From assembly GCF_001984035.1 (NCBI RefSeq), contig NZ_CP019449.1:2046001-2110000 (forward strand): 64,000 nucleotides of DNA, in the 5' to 3' direction. Positions 8,265 to 17,865 of the stretch are shown piece after piece. Position numbers and translations under genes: made by a program. This DNA is from Sphingopyxis sp. QXT-31. GTDB taxonomy: Bacteria; Pseudomonadota; Alphaproteobacteria; Sphingomonadales; Sphingomonadaceae. The notes beneath the pieces are model-generated. The model saw only the letters and a program-made list of their open reading frames with translations, was not told the DNA's origin and did not search any database. Positions within the stretch are counted from its first letter, which is position 1; each line of letters opens with the position of its first letter.

Positions 8265-9016
8265 CACGAGAAGGCCAGCCCGCCGTTGATGTCGAGGCAG
8301 ACGCCCGCGAGGAAGCTCGCGCCCGGCGAGGCGAGATAGACGATCGTGTCGGCGACCTCGTCGGGATGGCCTTCGCGGCGCAGCGGCGTGTTGCCCGCGG
8401 TCGCGGCGCGCCCCTCGGGCTTCGAGAAGATGTCGTGGAAGCTCGTCCCGATCAGCCCGGGGCACACCGCGTTCACGCGAATGCCCTGCGGCCCGAGTTC
8501 CTTCGCCATCGAACGGGTGTAGGTCATCAGCGCGCCCTTCGCGGTCGCATAGACCGACGCGCCGGGGCCGCCGCCATCGCGCCCCGCGAGCGACGAGACG
8601 TTCACCACCGCCGACCCTTCGCCGAGGAAGGGCAACGACGCCTGGAGCACGAGGAAGGCCGATTTGAGGTTGAGCGTCATGACATGGTCGAAGAAGGCCT
8701 CGTCCATCTCGCTCAAGGTCTTGCGCGCGACCATGCCGCCCGCGAGGTTGACGAGGATGTCGAGCCGGCCGCTGAACGCGACGCCGACCTCGTCGAGCAT
8801 CGCCTTGACCGCGGCGCTGTCGGTGACGTCGGCCTGGATCAGGAAGGCATCGCCGCCCGTGTCCTTGATCGCCTTCAGCGTATCCTCGGCCGCCTCGCGG
8901 CCGCTGTTGTAGTTGATAGCGACGCGGACGCCGGCGCGCGCGAGCGCGATCGAGACCGAGCGTCCGATGTCGCGGCCGCCGCCGGTGACGAGCGCGGTTT
9001 TCCCCTGGAGATTCAT
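8264..9016 (-). CDS. SDR oxidoreductase, probable DEH reductase
   Basis: A 250-residue classical short-chain dehydrogenase. It has the Rossmann motif TGGGRDIGRSVS near residue 11, NLAGG in place of NNAG, the catalytic Ser in VNVSSLAG, and YATAKG carrying the Tyr-x-x-x-Lys pair. The C-terminus LAGVCLDINGGLAFS is canonical. In sphingomonad alginate pathways an SDR reduces 4-deoxy-L-erythro-5-hexoseulose uronate (DEH) to KDG with NAD(P)H. Its position between the uronate transporter and the esterase, with the KDG kinase nearby, makes that the likely reaction. The cofactor preference cannot be settled here. Confidence 0.82.
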   Translation of the reverse strand: MNLQGKTALVTGGGRDIGRSVSIALARAGVRVAINYNSGREAAEDTLKAIKDTGGDAFLIQADVTDSAAVKAMLDEVGVAFSGRLDILVNLAGGMVARKTLSEMDEAFFDHVMTLNLKSAFLVLQASLPFLGEGSAVVNVSSLAGRDGGGPGASVYATAKGALMTYTRSMAKELGPQGIRVNAVCPGLIGTSFHDIFSKPEGRAATAGNTPLRREGHPDEVADTIVYLASPGASFLAGVCLDINGGLAFS

Positions 9017-9029
9017 TGGATGCAGTTCC

Positions 9030-10313
9030 TTATTCTTGATTGTTGGCGGGTTTGACGGTGACCGGTGCGACGCGGCCGCCGACCAGCCAGAAGCACAGGA
9101 AAGAGATGGGCACGATCGCCGCGGAGAGCGCGAAGATCGGCGCGTAGCTCGTCTCGGTGAGCGCTGGGACGAGCCAGGTGGTGATCAGCGTGCCGGCGAC
9201 CGCGGCGGTGCCGCTGATCCCTGCGAGGCTGCCGACCGCGCCGCCGCCGAAATAGTCGCTGGGCAGCGTCTGGATATTGCCGATCGCCATCTGGAAGCCG
9301 AAAAGAATGCAGGCGATCAGCAGCACCGCGGTCAAGGGATCCCTCGCGCCGATCGTCAGCAGCAGCGACGGCAGCATGATCGCACAGCCGATCGCGATGG
9401 TCGTCATGCGCGCCTTGTGCACGCTGCCGCCCTTGCCGATGATCCGTCCCGCGAGCCAGCCGCCGAACAGGCTGCCGAGCATCGCGCCGACGAAGGGTAC
9501 CCAGGCGAAGAGCCCGATCTGCTTGACGTCGAAGCCGAAGGTTTCGGCGAGATAGATCGGCAGCCACGACACGAAAAGCCACCAGACGGGGTCGAGGAAA
9601 AAGCGCGAAAGGATGACGCCCCAGCTCTGGCGATAGCGCAGCAGCTCGCCCAGCGGCACGCGGCGGTCGTCGTCGCGGCCCGCCTCCGTGCGGCCGGTGA
9701 GGATATAGGTGCGCTCTTCTTCGCTCAGCCCCGGATGCTTGTCGGGATCGGCCTTGTAGAACCAGAGCCACGGAATGAGCCAGACGAAGCCGAGCACACC
9801 GATCAGCAGAAAGGTGCCGTGCCAGCCGAATTGCACGAACAGCAGCGCGATCAGCGGCGCCGACACGATCCCGCCGAGCGAGGCGCCGGCGTTGAAGATG
9901 CCCTGCGCCAGCGCACGCTCGCGCGACGGGAACCACAGCGCATTGGCCTTGGCCGCGCCGGGCCAGTTGCCCGCCTCGCTGATCCCCAGCGTCGCGCGGA
10001 GCACCATTAGCAGCGGCATCGAGCGCACCAATGCGTGCGCCGCGATGGACAGCGACCAGACGACGATCGAGATGGTGAAACCCATCCTTGTGCCGATCGC
10101 GTCGAAGACGCGCCCGAAGAGCGACTGGCCGAAGGCATAGAAGATCATGAAGATCGTCACCAGCAGCGCATAATCTTCCTTCGACGCGCCGATTTCCTTC
10201 GACACCTCGGGCCACATCACCGCGAGCGCGTTGCGGTCGATGTAGTTGATGACGGTCGCGAGCGCGATCAGCCCGATCACGCACCAGCGGAAGCGGCCCT
10301 TGAGATTGTTCAT
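9030..10313 (-). CDS. MFS transporter, ACS (hexuronate/anion:cation symporter) family
   Basis: A 427-residue inner-membrane carrier with about twelve hydrophobic segments. The N-terminus contains INYIDRNALAVMWP, the family signature for hexuronate/galactonate permeases. It is followed by FGRVFDAIGTRMGF (the motif-A loop) and GISEAGNWPGAAKANALWFP. It should bring unsaturated mono- or di-uronates, or DEH, from periplasm to cytoplasm by proton symport. Its ATG overlaps the PL17 lyase stop by four bases, so lyase output and transport are co-translated. The exact sugar acid is inferred from neighbouring lyases. Confidence 0.88.
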   Translation of the reverse strand: MNNLKGRFRWCVIGLIALATVINYIDRNALAVMWPEVSKEIGASKEDYALLVTIFMIFYAFGQSLFGRVFDAIGTRMGFTISIVVWSLSIAAHALVRSMPLLMVLRATLGISEAGNWPGAAKANALWFPSRERALAQGIFNAGASLGGIVSAPLIALLFVQFGWHGTFLLIGVLGFVWLIPWLWFYKADPDKHPGLSEEERTYILTGRTEAGRDDDRRVPLGELLRYRQSWGVILSRFFLDPVWWLFVSWLPIYLAETFGFDVKQIGLFAWVPFVGAMLGSLFGGWLAGRIIGKGGSVHKARMTTIAIGCAIMLPSLLLTIGARDPLTAVLLIACILFGFQMAIGNIQTLPSDYFGGGAVGSLAGISGTAAVAGTLITTWLVPALTETSYAPIFALSAAIVPISFLCFWLVGGRVAPVTVKPANNQE

Positions 10314-12472
10314 TGCTTCGCTCCGGTCTTGGCGAGGTCGAGGCGGCCGACGGGGCCGGTCCAGGCCAGCGTGCAGCCGTCGATGGTGACGCTGTGCTTC
10401 GCGCCCGCGGCGACGTCGTCGGCGACTGCGATGGCGATGCGGCGACCGTCGACGAGCGTGACGAGAACGACATCGGCGCCGGCTTCGCGGCGATGCTCGA
10501 GGCCGGTGACGCGCGCGCTGCTCGCGACGACGGTCTCGGCCGACGCGTCGTAAGCGCCATGCGGCTCGAGCAGGCTGACGAAGGTCGCGTCGCCGGCGCC
10601 GTCGACGCGCTGGATCACCACCGGTTCGCGGCGGAGGTTGAAGTCGGGATCGTTGGCGCCGCTCTCGGCGACGATGAAGCGCGCGCCCGCGGGCGGCAGC
10701 ATATGATAGGAGTAGAAGCGGCTGCCCTGCATCCACGTCAGCCGCGCCTTGCCCGCCTTGCTCCCCTCGCCGTCGACCCACAGATGCTGGTAGCCGTTCG
10801 CGGTACCCAGCACCGGCCGCTCGGCGAGCTTCCGCTCGAAGGCGATGTCGCTGTCGATGATATGCCCCGAAAAATGCAGCGGCAGGTCGTAACGATGCCT
10901 GCCGCTGCCAGTTGGGTGGAGGATATCGAGCACCAGCGGATTGGCGAGGCCGCCGACCTCGACCAGCAGCAGCGCGCGGCGGAACGCAACGTCCTTGTAC
11001 GCGCTGTCGATTGCGCCGATCGCATAGCGCGTCGGGCCGTCGAGCGACGCCGCGAGCTGGCGCGTGCCGGCCTTCTCGCCCGCCTTCCAGTCGCCGCCGA
11101 AATGGCTTTGCTCGTCGACGATCAGCGTGTTGTGCGCGATCGTCGCGCTCGCCCAGCTGTCGTTTTCGGGGAGGTAGCGCCCGCCCTGCTTCGCCTCGAC
11201 ATTCAGGAAGCGCGCGGCGCCATAATCGGTCACCACCGCGCCGGTCTCGTCATAATAGAGCCAGCCGAGGCGGTCGAAATGACCATGGCCCATGCCCTGC
11301 ACCGTATTCTTGGCGACGAGCAGCGGCCCGCTCGGATCGGGCTTGGTCCGCAGCAGGACGAGCGCGCCCTGCTTGCCATCTGGGCCGTCGGAGAGCAGCC
11401 GTGAGCCGAAGGGCCAGGGCTTCGCCTTGCCCGCCGCGAGATCGGCCGCCATCGCCTGCCCCGCGGGGGTCAGCACGGTGCGCCCCTGCCACTCGGCGAT
11501 CGACAGGAAGGCCGGATCCTTGGTCGCGCCATAGGCGATCGCGACCGCGTGATAGAGCTCCTCGGTGCGCAGGCTCTTGTCGGGCATCGCGTCGTTGATC
11601 GGCAGGAAAAACCCGTCGTGGGTGACGTCGATTGCGGTACGGATCGCCTTCAGCACGATCCCATCGCGGTACTCGAAAATCCGGCGGTCGGGGTCGTTCG
11701 CCGCGATCGCGGCCGCGAGGACAACGAAAGGCTGGAGCGCATAGCGCTGATAATAGGGCCCTTCGGCATAATAGCCGTCGGGCGAGAAGAGCAGGTCGAG
11801 CTGGCGCAGGAACCCTGCCTTGCCGCTCTTGTCGAGCCCGAGCAGCGCCTTGTCGACGAGGTCGCGGTCGCCGAGCAGATATCCCGACAGTCCAACACCC
11901 GCCGCAGCCCAGGTCGCGTGATTGTGGATGCGGTCGATCACCTCGGGCGAGCCGTCGGACAGGAAATGTGCCATCGGGCGGATCACCCGGTCGTCGATGC
12001 GCTGGCGGTCGGCGGCGGAGAGCGACGCGCGGATCTCGGCATAGCCCTGCACCGCGTTGACGAGGAATACGCTGTCGTTGAGGCTCTGCCAGAAGAGGCG
12101 GCCGGCGGTCTGGTTGGCCTTGGCCGGATGCGGTCCGAGCCCTGGGTAGAGGTCGGCATAAGCGAGCAGCATGTCGCGGACATGATCGCGGTAACGCGTA
12201 TCGCCGGTCATGCGGAAGAGCTGCCCGCCCTCGAAGATCACGCGATAATTGCGCTTGTGCTGCTCGTGGGTGAAGCCGCCGCCGGGGTCCTTGGGCACGG
12301 GCACGTTGATGCCCGCCTTGATCGACGCCTCGACGTCGCGCCGCGCGCGCTCGACCTCCCCGGCAAAGAGCGGGGAATAGGCTTGCGGGGCGGCTGCGGG
12401 CGGGGTCTGGGCGTTCGCCGGGATGGTGTGCAGGGTCGCGGCGGCGAGCAGGAGCGCGAGGGTGCGGGTCAC
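10310..12472 (-). CDS. PL17 oligoalginate lyase (exolytic), heparinase II/III-like
   Basis: A 720-residue protein with a signal peptide (RTLALLLAAATLHTIPANAQ). An N-terminal (alpha/alpha) toroid follows, with IHNHATWAAAGVGL carrying the Asn-His pair and AEGPYYQRYAL carrying the catalytic Tyr of PL17. The C-terminal heparinase II/III-like beta-sandwich contains MGHGHFDRLGW and IAHNTLIVDEQSH. PL17 enzymes cut oligoalginate from the end, giving unsaturated monouronate that becomes DEH. The start is a GTG at 12472 whose GTGA overlaps the PL6 stop; the in-frame ATG further upstream lies inside PL6 and would precede the signal peptide unnaturally. It probably acts in the periplasm on PL6 products. 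Confidence 0.92.
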   Translation of the reverse strand: MTRTLALLLAAATLHTIPANAQTPPAAAPQAYSPLFAGEVERARRDVEASIKAGINVPVPKDPGGGFTHEQHKRNYRVIFEGGQLFRMTGDTRYRDHVRDMLLAYADLYPGLGPHPAKANQTAGRLFWQSLNDSVFLVNAVQGYAEIRASLSAADRQRIDDRVIRPMAHFLSDGSPEVIDRIHNHATWAAAGVGLSGYLLGDRDLVDKALLGLDKSGKAGFLRQLDLLFSPDGYYAEGPYYQRYALQPFVVLAAAIAANDPDRRIFEYRDGIVLKAIRTAIDVTHDGFFLPINDAMPDKSLRTEELYHAVAIAYGATKDPAFLSIAEWQGRTVLTPAGQAMAADLAAGKAKPWPFGSRLLSDGPDGKQGALVLLRTKPDPSGPLLVAKNTVQGMGHGHFDRLGWLYYDETGAVVTDYGAARFLNVEAKQGGRYLPENDSWASATIAHNTLIVDEQSHFGGDWKAGEKAGTRQLAASLDGPTRYAIGAIDSAYKDVAFRRALLLVEVGGLANPLVLDILHPTGSGRHRYDLPLHFSGHIIDSDIAFERKLAERPVLGTANGYQHLWVDGEGSKAGKARLTWMQGSRFYSYHMLPPAGARFIVAESGANDPDFNLRREPVVIQRVDGAGDATFVSLLEPHGAYDASAETVVASSARVTGLEHRREAGADVVLVTLVDGRRIAIAVADDVAAGAKHSVTIDGCTLAWTGPVGRLDLAKTGAKQ

Positions 12473-14682
12473 GGGCGCGCCTCCACATTGAGCTCGATCA
12501 GCCCGCGCGGCGGGCCTTTCCACGCGAGTTCCTCGATCCGCGGCGCGGGGGTCGCGGCGAAGGCGTTCGACGCGATGCGCGTCTCGGGCGCGCCGACCGA
12601 GTGGATCACGACGATGCCCTCCGACTTGGCGAATTTATTCTGCATAATATCCGCGTGCTGGGCGCCCGAAATGCGCAGCGACGCGCCGCCGGCGCCGCTG
12701 TCGGCAACGCTCGATCCGGTCATTGCGAACCAGGGGCCGAAGGTGCTTTCGTCGGTGCCCTTGCGCAGCAGGTCGGCGACCATCGCGACGCGCGCGAAGT
12801 TGCTGGCCGCGATCGTCAGCCGCTCCATCGGGTACCAGCCCTTGGGCTCCTGCTCGCCGGTCGCGGCGGCGACGACGCCCATTTCAGCAAAGGCGCTGTT
12901 CTTTATGGTCACATCGGCGGCAAAGGTACCCGGTGCCATCGCGATGCCGTCTAGGCGACCCTTGCCAGGGCCGGCCACCGACACGCTCGTTAGGGTGATG
13001 CTGTAATTGGGGGCGACGCCGGGGCCGACCGCGATCAATGCGCCCTCGCCCGCCGCCGCGCGCGCATCGACTTCGAGATTTTCGAGCCGCAAACCGCCGC
13101 CGCCCTCGATCCGCGCGAGCCCCGACGCGACGCGTAGCACGGGCTTCGCATCCTTCGCGCCGGCGATGGTCAGGCGGTGGCGCAGCGCAAGCGGCGCGGC
13201 GACCTCATAGGTGCCCGCCGCGAGCAACAGCGTATCGCCCGCCCGGCTATCGGCGACCGCCGCAGCGAGCGAGGCGCCCGCAGCGAGCGGGTGGGTGGTG
13301 CCGGTGCCGAACGCCGCTTCGGGCGCCTCGCCGCGATACCAGCTCGCGCCGACCTCTTCGCGCGTCACGGGCTGGAGGTCGCGCGGCGCGCCGACCGCGG
13401 CGAGCGCCGGGTCGGTCGGGTAAAGCAGGCCGTTCGCGGCGCGCTCGAGCTTCACCTCGCGCTGCTCGACGCCCGCGCCGAGCAGAGGCTTGGCGACCTT
13501 CGCCTCGACATTGCCGGCGAGCGCGATGCCGCCGATCTCGCCCTCGGCGCGGAACGGGTCCTCGCCCTTCGCGCCGACGATCAGATTGCGTTCGAACTTG
13601 CTGTCGATGGGCGCCGCCGAGCGTTCGGCATCGGCGCCTGCCGCCAATGTGATGCGCGCGCTGTCGATGATGCTGTTATTCTCGATCCGCGCACCCGCGA
13701 CCTGATGATAGCGGTTGATCGCCGAGTTCGGCACGCCGTTCATCACGCTGAGCGCGCTCTTGAACGAGGTCCCGGCCAGCCCCTCGAAATAATTGCCGCG
13801 CACCACCTGGTCGCGGTTGATCACGCGCACCCCGCCGGTGTCGGGCACGCCCTTGCCGAGGAAGATGTTGCGCTCGACGATATTGCCGTTGCCGTGGCGG
13901 AGAACGAAGGCGCCCTGCGCTTCGAGCACGAGATTTTCGCGCAGGATATTGCCGCCCGACTTGACCGAGACGATCTCGACCTCGCCGCTGGTGCGGTCGA
14001 AGATATTGCGCTCGACCACCGTGTTCGACGCCGAGAGCGATTCCTCGCTGGTACCGATGCGGATCGTCTCGCCCCCGTTCGAGCCCAGCGGCGGGCGCGG
14101 GCCGAAATAATTATGATCGATGCGGTGGCGGTTATCGAGCGGGTCGCCCGCGCGGCGGACCACCGCGAGCGTCACGCCCGCATTGGTCTTGCCCTCGAAA
14201 TGCGAATGGTCGACGCGGTTGCCGGTGCCGTAGAGCGCGACCCAGATATCCTCGGCGCGGCGGTCGGCCTTGCTGTACCCGTCGATAACGACCTCGGTCA
14301 CGCGCGTGTCGCTCGCGAGCGTCTTCGAGTCGCGGCGGAAGCTGATGACCTCCGACGTCGGGCTCGACCCGTTCTTGAAGATGAGGCCCGAAACGAGCAA
14401 GTGGCGGCCGCCGATGCGCAGGTTCGATTGGCCGGTGAGCAGCACCTTGCCCTTGGTCTGCGCGGTCAGCGCGATCGGCTTGTCCGCCGTGCCGGTGCCG
14501 GTGAAGACGATCTGGAAGTCGCGCCACTCGCCGTCGGCGAGGATGATCGTGTCGCCCGGCTGCGCCTTTTTGACCGCAGCCTTATATTGCGCCTGATCGC
14601 TGACGAGCAGGTCGCGCGCGAGCGCCGGATGCGCCGCCGAGACCAGCAAGACCGAAGTTAGAACCGCCCTTATCCGCACCAT
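12469..14682 (-). CDS. PL6 alginate lyase (two parallel beta-helix domains)
   Basis: A 737-residue secreted lyase with signal peptide MVRIRAVLTSVLLVSAAHPALA. The first beta-helix shows ADGEWRDFQIVFTGTGTADKP, TGQSNLRIGGRHLLVSGLIFKNG and the inner-strand region EIVSVKSGGNILREN and FVLRHGNGNIVERNIF. These carry the Lys and Arg that act as base and acid in PL6. A second helix domain follows from about residue 470. The length fits the two-domain subfamily. It heads the lyase operon PL6-PL17-MFS-SDR-esterase, in divergent orientation to receptor 2 at 14827. It should depolymerise alginate, probably preferring G or MG blocks, in the periplasm or at the surface. Confidence 0.92.
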   Translation of the reverse strand: MVRIRAVLTSVLLVSAAHPALARDLLVSDQAQYKAAVKKAQPGDTIILADGEWRDFQIVFTGTGTADKPIALTAQTKGKVLLTGQSNLRIGGRHLLVSGLIFKNGSSPTSEVISFRRDSKTLASDTRVTEVVIDGYSKADRRAEDIWVALYGTGNRVDHSHFEGKTNAGVTLAVVRRAGDPLDNRHRIDHNYFGPRPPLGSNGGETIRIGTSEESLSASNTVVERNIFDRTSGEVEIVSVKSGGNILRENLVLEAQGAFVLRHGNGNIVERNIFLGKGVPDTGGVRVINRDQVVRGNYFEGLAGTSFKSALSVMNGVPNSAINRYHQVAGARIENNSIIDSARITLAAGADAERSAAPIDSKFERNLIVGAKGEDPFRAEGEIGGIALAGNVEAKVAKPLLGAGVEQREVKLERAANGLLYPTDPALAAVGAPRDLQPVTREEVGASWYRGEAPEAAFGTGTTHPLAAGASLAAAVADSRAGDTLLLAAGTYEVAAPLALRHRLTIAGAKDAKPVLRVASGLARIEGGGGLRLENLEVDARAAAGEGALIAVGPGVAPNYSITLTSVSVAGPGKGRLDGIAMAPGTFAADVTIKNSAFAEMGVVAAATGEQEPKGWYPMERLTIAASNFARVAMVADLLRKGTDESTFGPWFAMTGSSVADSGAGGASLRISGAQHADIMQNKFAKSEGIVVIHSVGAPETRIASNAFAATPAPRIEELAWKGPPRGLIELNVEARP

Positions 14683-14711
14683 GCCTCACCCATTTTTTGA
14701 TTCTCGCCCAC

Positions 14712-14725
14712 TGGTCTATACAAGA
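14712..14725. promoter_or_regulatory. Putative GntR operator in the divergent PL6 / receptor 2 promoter
   Basis: TGGTCTATACAAGA resembles the CATACAA motif found at 4397 and 7407. It sits 30 bases upstream of the PL6 start, in the 144-base divergent intergenic region. Confidence 0.4.
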
Positions 14726-14765
14726 GGTAGGACAATAACAACCCGGTTTTGGTCTGAATCATGGG

Positions 14766-14777
14766 TTGACATACTGG
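14766..14777. promoter_or_regulatory. Putative GntR operator / -35-like element before receptor 2
   Basis: TTGACATACTGG contains both the CATAC core of the locus motif and a perfect TTGACA hexamer at 14766-14771. A bound repressor here would cover the -35 region of the receptor gene. No clear -10 box is visible 17 bases downstream. Confidence 0.35.
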
Positions 14778-14826
14778 CCTGACAGGAGGAGCTTCCCGCA
14801 AAACAAGACCTGGGAGGGAGAGGGAC

Positions 14827-17800
14827 ATGATTCGGGCCAGCCTGATGCGCGTTTCGCGCGGCAAGATGCAATTCGCGGCGGCGCTGCTGGGCACGACCGC
14901 GCTGCTCGGCGTTCCCGCCTTCGCGCAAGACAGCGCGGCGCAGGACGGTTCCGCAACCGACGCGAGTGACGATGACACGATCGTCGTTTCCGGCATCCGC
15001 AGCTCCCTTGCCACAGCGCTGGGCGAGAAACGCACCTCGGACAATATCGTCGAGGTCATCCAGGCCGAGGATATCGGCAAGCTGCCCGACCAGAACCTCG
15101 CCGAAGTGCTGGAAAATGTCACCGGGGTCCAGATCACGCGCCAGGCCGGCGTCGGCAATGCGGTGCAGATCCGCGGTACCGACGCCAACCGCACCGAGAT
15201 CAACGGCGTGTCGACCGTCGGGTCGGGTGCCGGCCGCTCGGGCATCAGCTTCGAGGATCTGCCCGCCGCGCTGATCGCCTCGGTCGAGGTGACCAAGGTC
15301 CCGACCGCGCAGACGATCGAGGGATCGGTCGGCGGCACGATCAATTTGCGCACGATCCGCCCGCTCGACCTCAGGGACCCGCTGATCGCCGCGCGCGTGC
15401 AGATGGAGAATAGCGACCTCTCCAAATCGACGCTGCCGCGCGTCTCGGCGACGCTCGGCAACCGCTGGGACACCGGCATCGGCGAGATCGGCATCGTGGT
15501 GAGCGGCAGCTATGCGCGGCAGGACGTCGCGGCGTTCAAGCCGCGCGTCGATCGCGACGCGCTCGTCCAGCCCGGCTCGGGCCCGAGCGCCGAGGCCTTC
15601 CCCTTCCTGCGCATCCAGTTCCTGCAGCAGGGGCTCGAGAATTACGAATATGAGACGTACAACGGCACCGCCGCGCTCGAGTGGAAGCCCAACGACGACC
15701 TGAAATTCTATTTCGACGCGACGCTGAACAACCAGCAGCGCGGCCAGCAGAGTCACCGCGTCCAGATTTCGGGCACCGCGACCCCGTCGGTGGTCGACGC
15801 GATGAACAACAGCGACTTCGAAACCGTCGATTTCGGCACGCTCGACGGCCCGAACGGCCCGATCGACCTCGGCACGGTACAGGCCGCGCTCGCCGGCACG
15901 ATCGGCATCGGCGGCTCGACCGGGACCGTCATCGATCCGAACCTGCGTACCTCGTCCGACACCGGCGCGCGCGTCACCAAGAGCCGCGTGTTCGACCTCG
16001 GCACCGAATGGCAGGTCACCGACAAGCTATCCATGCGCGCCGAACTGTCGCTGTCGACGTCGAAATCCGACTTCCCCAATTTCTCGACCACGCTCGACTT
16101 CATCAATCCCAACGGCCCGCAGCCGGTGATCGGGCGGAGCATCGACAATGGCGTGCCGATCGAATTCGACCTCAGCGGCGGCACGCTGCAATTCGGCATC
16201 GACCAGGCGAGCCCCTTCGCGCCGACGACCGCGCAACTGCTCGACCCCGCCAACTACCAGCTGCAGCAGGTGACGCAGGGCGCCAATTCGACCGATAACG
16301 AGGAGCGCGCCGCGCGGCTCGACTTCAGCTACGACACGAGCGACCTCAACCCCTTCGTGACCTCGATCGACTTCGGCTGGCGCTGGAACCGCACCTCGGC
16401 CGAGAACAGCGAATTTTCGAACAATGTCAGCCTGACCAACACCACCACCGCGTGGAACCGGCCGTCGGGCGACCTTTTCTCCGACATCTTGATCCCCGGG
16501 CCGAACAACTTCAACGCCGCCGACGGGCGCGAGCTTTATTTCCCCGACTTCCTGCTGATCGACGGCGGCCTCGCCTTCCGCGATCCCGCGGCCGTCCTCG
16601 CGGCGCTCAACGAAGCGATCGCCGCGAGCAATGCCGCACGCACGCAGGGGCCGGCGGTCGCCTCGCTCGCGACCCCGACCGAATCCTTCGCGGGCTTCTT
16701 CAGTATCAAGGAGACGACCAACGCCGCCTATTTCCAAGCGAATATGGAGGGCGAGATCGCGGGCATGCCGGTGCGCGGCAATGCGGGCTTCCGCTGGCTG
16801 CGCACCAGACTGTCGTCGACCGGCAACAATATCGCCAACGGCACGGTCACCGGGCAGACCGTCGCGAAGAGCAATTACAACTTCCTGCTGCCGCGCTTCA
16901 GCCTCGTGCTCGAGCCCGCCGACAAATTGCTCGTCCGCGCCGGCATCGCGCGCGACATAAGGCGGCCCAATTTCGACACGCTGTCGACCTCCTTCTCCTT
17001 CGGCACGGGGGCGAACACGCCGGTCGCGGTCGGCAACCCCGACCTGGTGCCCGAGGCGGTGTGGTCGTTCGATCTCTCGGGCGAATATTATTTCGCGCCG
17101 TCGAGCCTGGTCAGCATCGGCTTCTTCCACAAGAGCCGCACGAACCTGTTCGCGCAGCGGCAGGAGGATCCCGCGCCGAACCTCGATGCGGGCGGCAATC
17201 TCAACATCTCGATCGACCCCGCCTGCCCCGGCGGCGGCATCTACAACCCGATCGCCAACCGCAACATCAACAACCCGATCCAGGGCGTCGGCATCTGCGT
17301 GCCGCGCAGCTCGACCTTCAACGTCCCGGGCAGCACGACGCAGACGGGCATCGAAATCGCCTTCCAGCACGATCTGTCGGCGTGGGAAGACACGCTCGGC
17401 TTCGCCTCGGGCTTCGGCGTGATCGGCAATTTCACCTATCAGAAGACCGGCGGATCGGCGCGCGAGTTTCGCGTCGCCGACGGGCCGCGGACGGTGTTCA
17501 GCCAATTGGGATTCCCAGGTTCGCGCGACCTGATCACGCTGACCAACCTGTCGAAATATGCGTACAACGCGACGCTTTTTTACGACAAATATGGGCTGAA
17601 CGCGCGGCTGCGCTACACATGGCGATCGAGCTATGTGTCGAACGATCCCTTCTTCTTCGGCCTGCCGCTGATCAACGGTGCGCGCGGACAGCTCAATGCC
17701 AGCATCAACTACGACATCACCGACAATATCAATGTCGGGGTCGAGGGGATCAACCTGCTGCGCGGCGACCAGAACCAATACTGCGTGAACAACAAGGCGC

Positions 17801-17862
17801 TGCTGTGTTTCCAGGGGCTCACCGACCGGCGGATCACCGCCGGGCTGAGCGTGAAATTCTAG
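14827..17862 (+). CDS. TonB-dependent outer-membrane receptor (alginate locus, receptor 2)
   Basis: A 1011-residue receptor with a signal peptide (FAAALLGTTALLGVPAFAQ) and TonB-box region DTIVVSGIRSSLATAL. The plug segment contains EDIGKLPDQNLAEVLENVTGVQI and VQIRGTDANRTEINGV, and IEGSVGGTINLRTIRPLDL follows. The barrel ends in DRRITAGLSVKF, with the terminal Phe expected for outer-membrane insertion. A purine-rich ribosome-binding site (GGGAGGGAGAGGG) precedes the ATG. It is divergent from the PL6 operon and shares its promoter region, so it probably brings oligoalginate across the outer membrane. It is clearly different in sequence from receptor 1, which suggests different chain lengths or block types. 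Confidence 0.92.
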   Translation: MIRASLMRVSRGKMQFAAALLGTTALLGVPAFAQDSAAQDGSATDASDDDTIVVSGIRSSLATALGEKRTSDNIVEVIQAEDIGKLPDQNLAEVLENVTGVQITRQAGVGNAVQIRGTDANRTEINGVSTVGSGAGRSGISFEDLPAALIASVEVTKVPTAQTIEGSVGGTINLRTIRPLDLRDPLIAARVQMENSDLSKSTLPRVSATLGNRWDTGIGEIGIVVSGSYARQDVAAFKPRVDRDALVQPGSGPSAEAFPFLRIQFLQQGLENYEYETYNGTAALEWKPNDDLKFYFDATLNNQQRGQQSHRVQISGTATPSVVDAMNNSDFETVDFGTLDGPNGPIDLGTVQAALAGTIGIGGSTGTVIDPNLRTSSDTGARVTKSRVFDLGTEWQVTDKLSMRAELSLSTSKSDFPNFSTTLDFINPNGPQPVIGRSIDNGVPIEFDLSGGTLQFGIDQASPFAPTTAQLLDPANYQLQQVTQGANSTDNEERAARLDFSYDTSDLNPFVTSIDFGWRWNRTSAENSEFSNNVSLTNTTTAWNRPSGDLFSDILIPGPNNFNAADGRELYFPDFLLIDGGLAFRDPAAVLAALNEAIAASNAARTQGPAVASLATPTESFAGFFSIKETTNAAYFQANMEGEIAGMPVRGNAGFRWLRTRLSSTGNNIANGTVTGQTVAKSNYNFLLPRFSLVLEPADKLLVRAGIARDIRRPNFDTLSTSFSFGTGANTPVAVGNPDLVPEAVWSFDLSGEYYFAPSSLVSIGFFHKSRTNLFAQRQEDPAPNLDAGGNLNISIDPACPGGGIYNPIANRNINNPIQGVGICVPRSSTFNVPGSTTQTGIEIAFQHDLSAWEDTLGFASGFGVIGNFTYQKTGGSAREFRVADGPRTVFSQLGFPGSRDLITLTNLSKYAYNATLFYDKYGLNARLRYTWRSSYVSNDPFFFGLPLINGARGQLNASINYDITDNINVGVEGINLLRGDQNQYCVNNKALLCFQGLTDRRITAGLSVKF

Positions 17863-17865
17863 GGG

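Noticed and set aside
16027..17778. A 583-codon minus-strand frame inside receptor 2
   Set aside because: It has no domain signal and lies fully opposite the receptor barrel.
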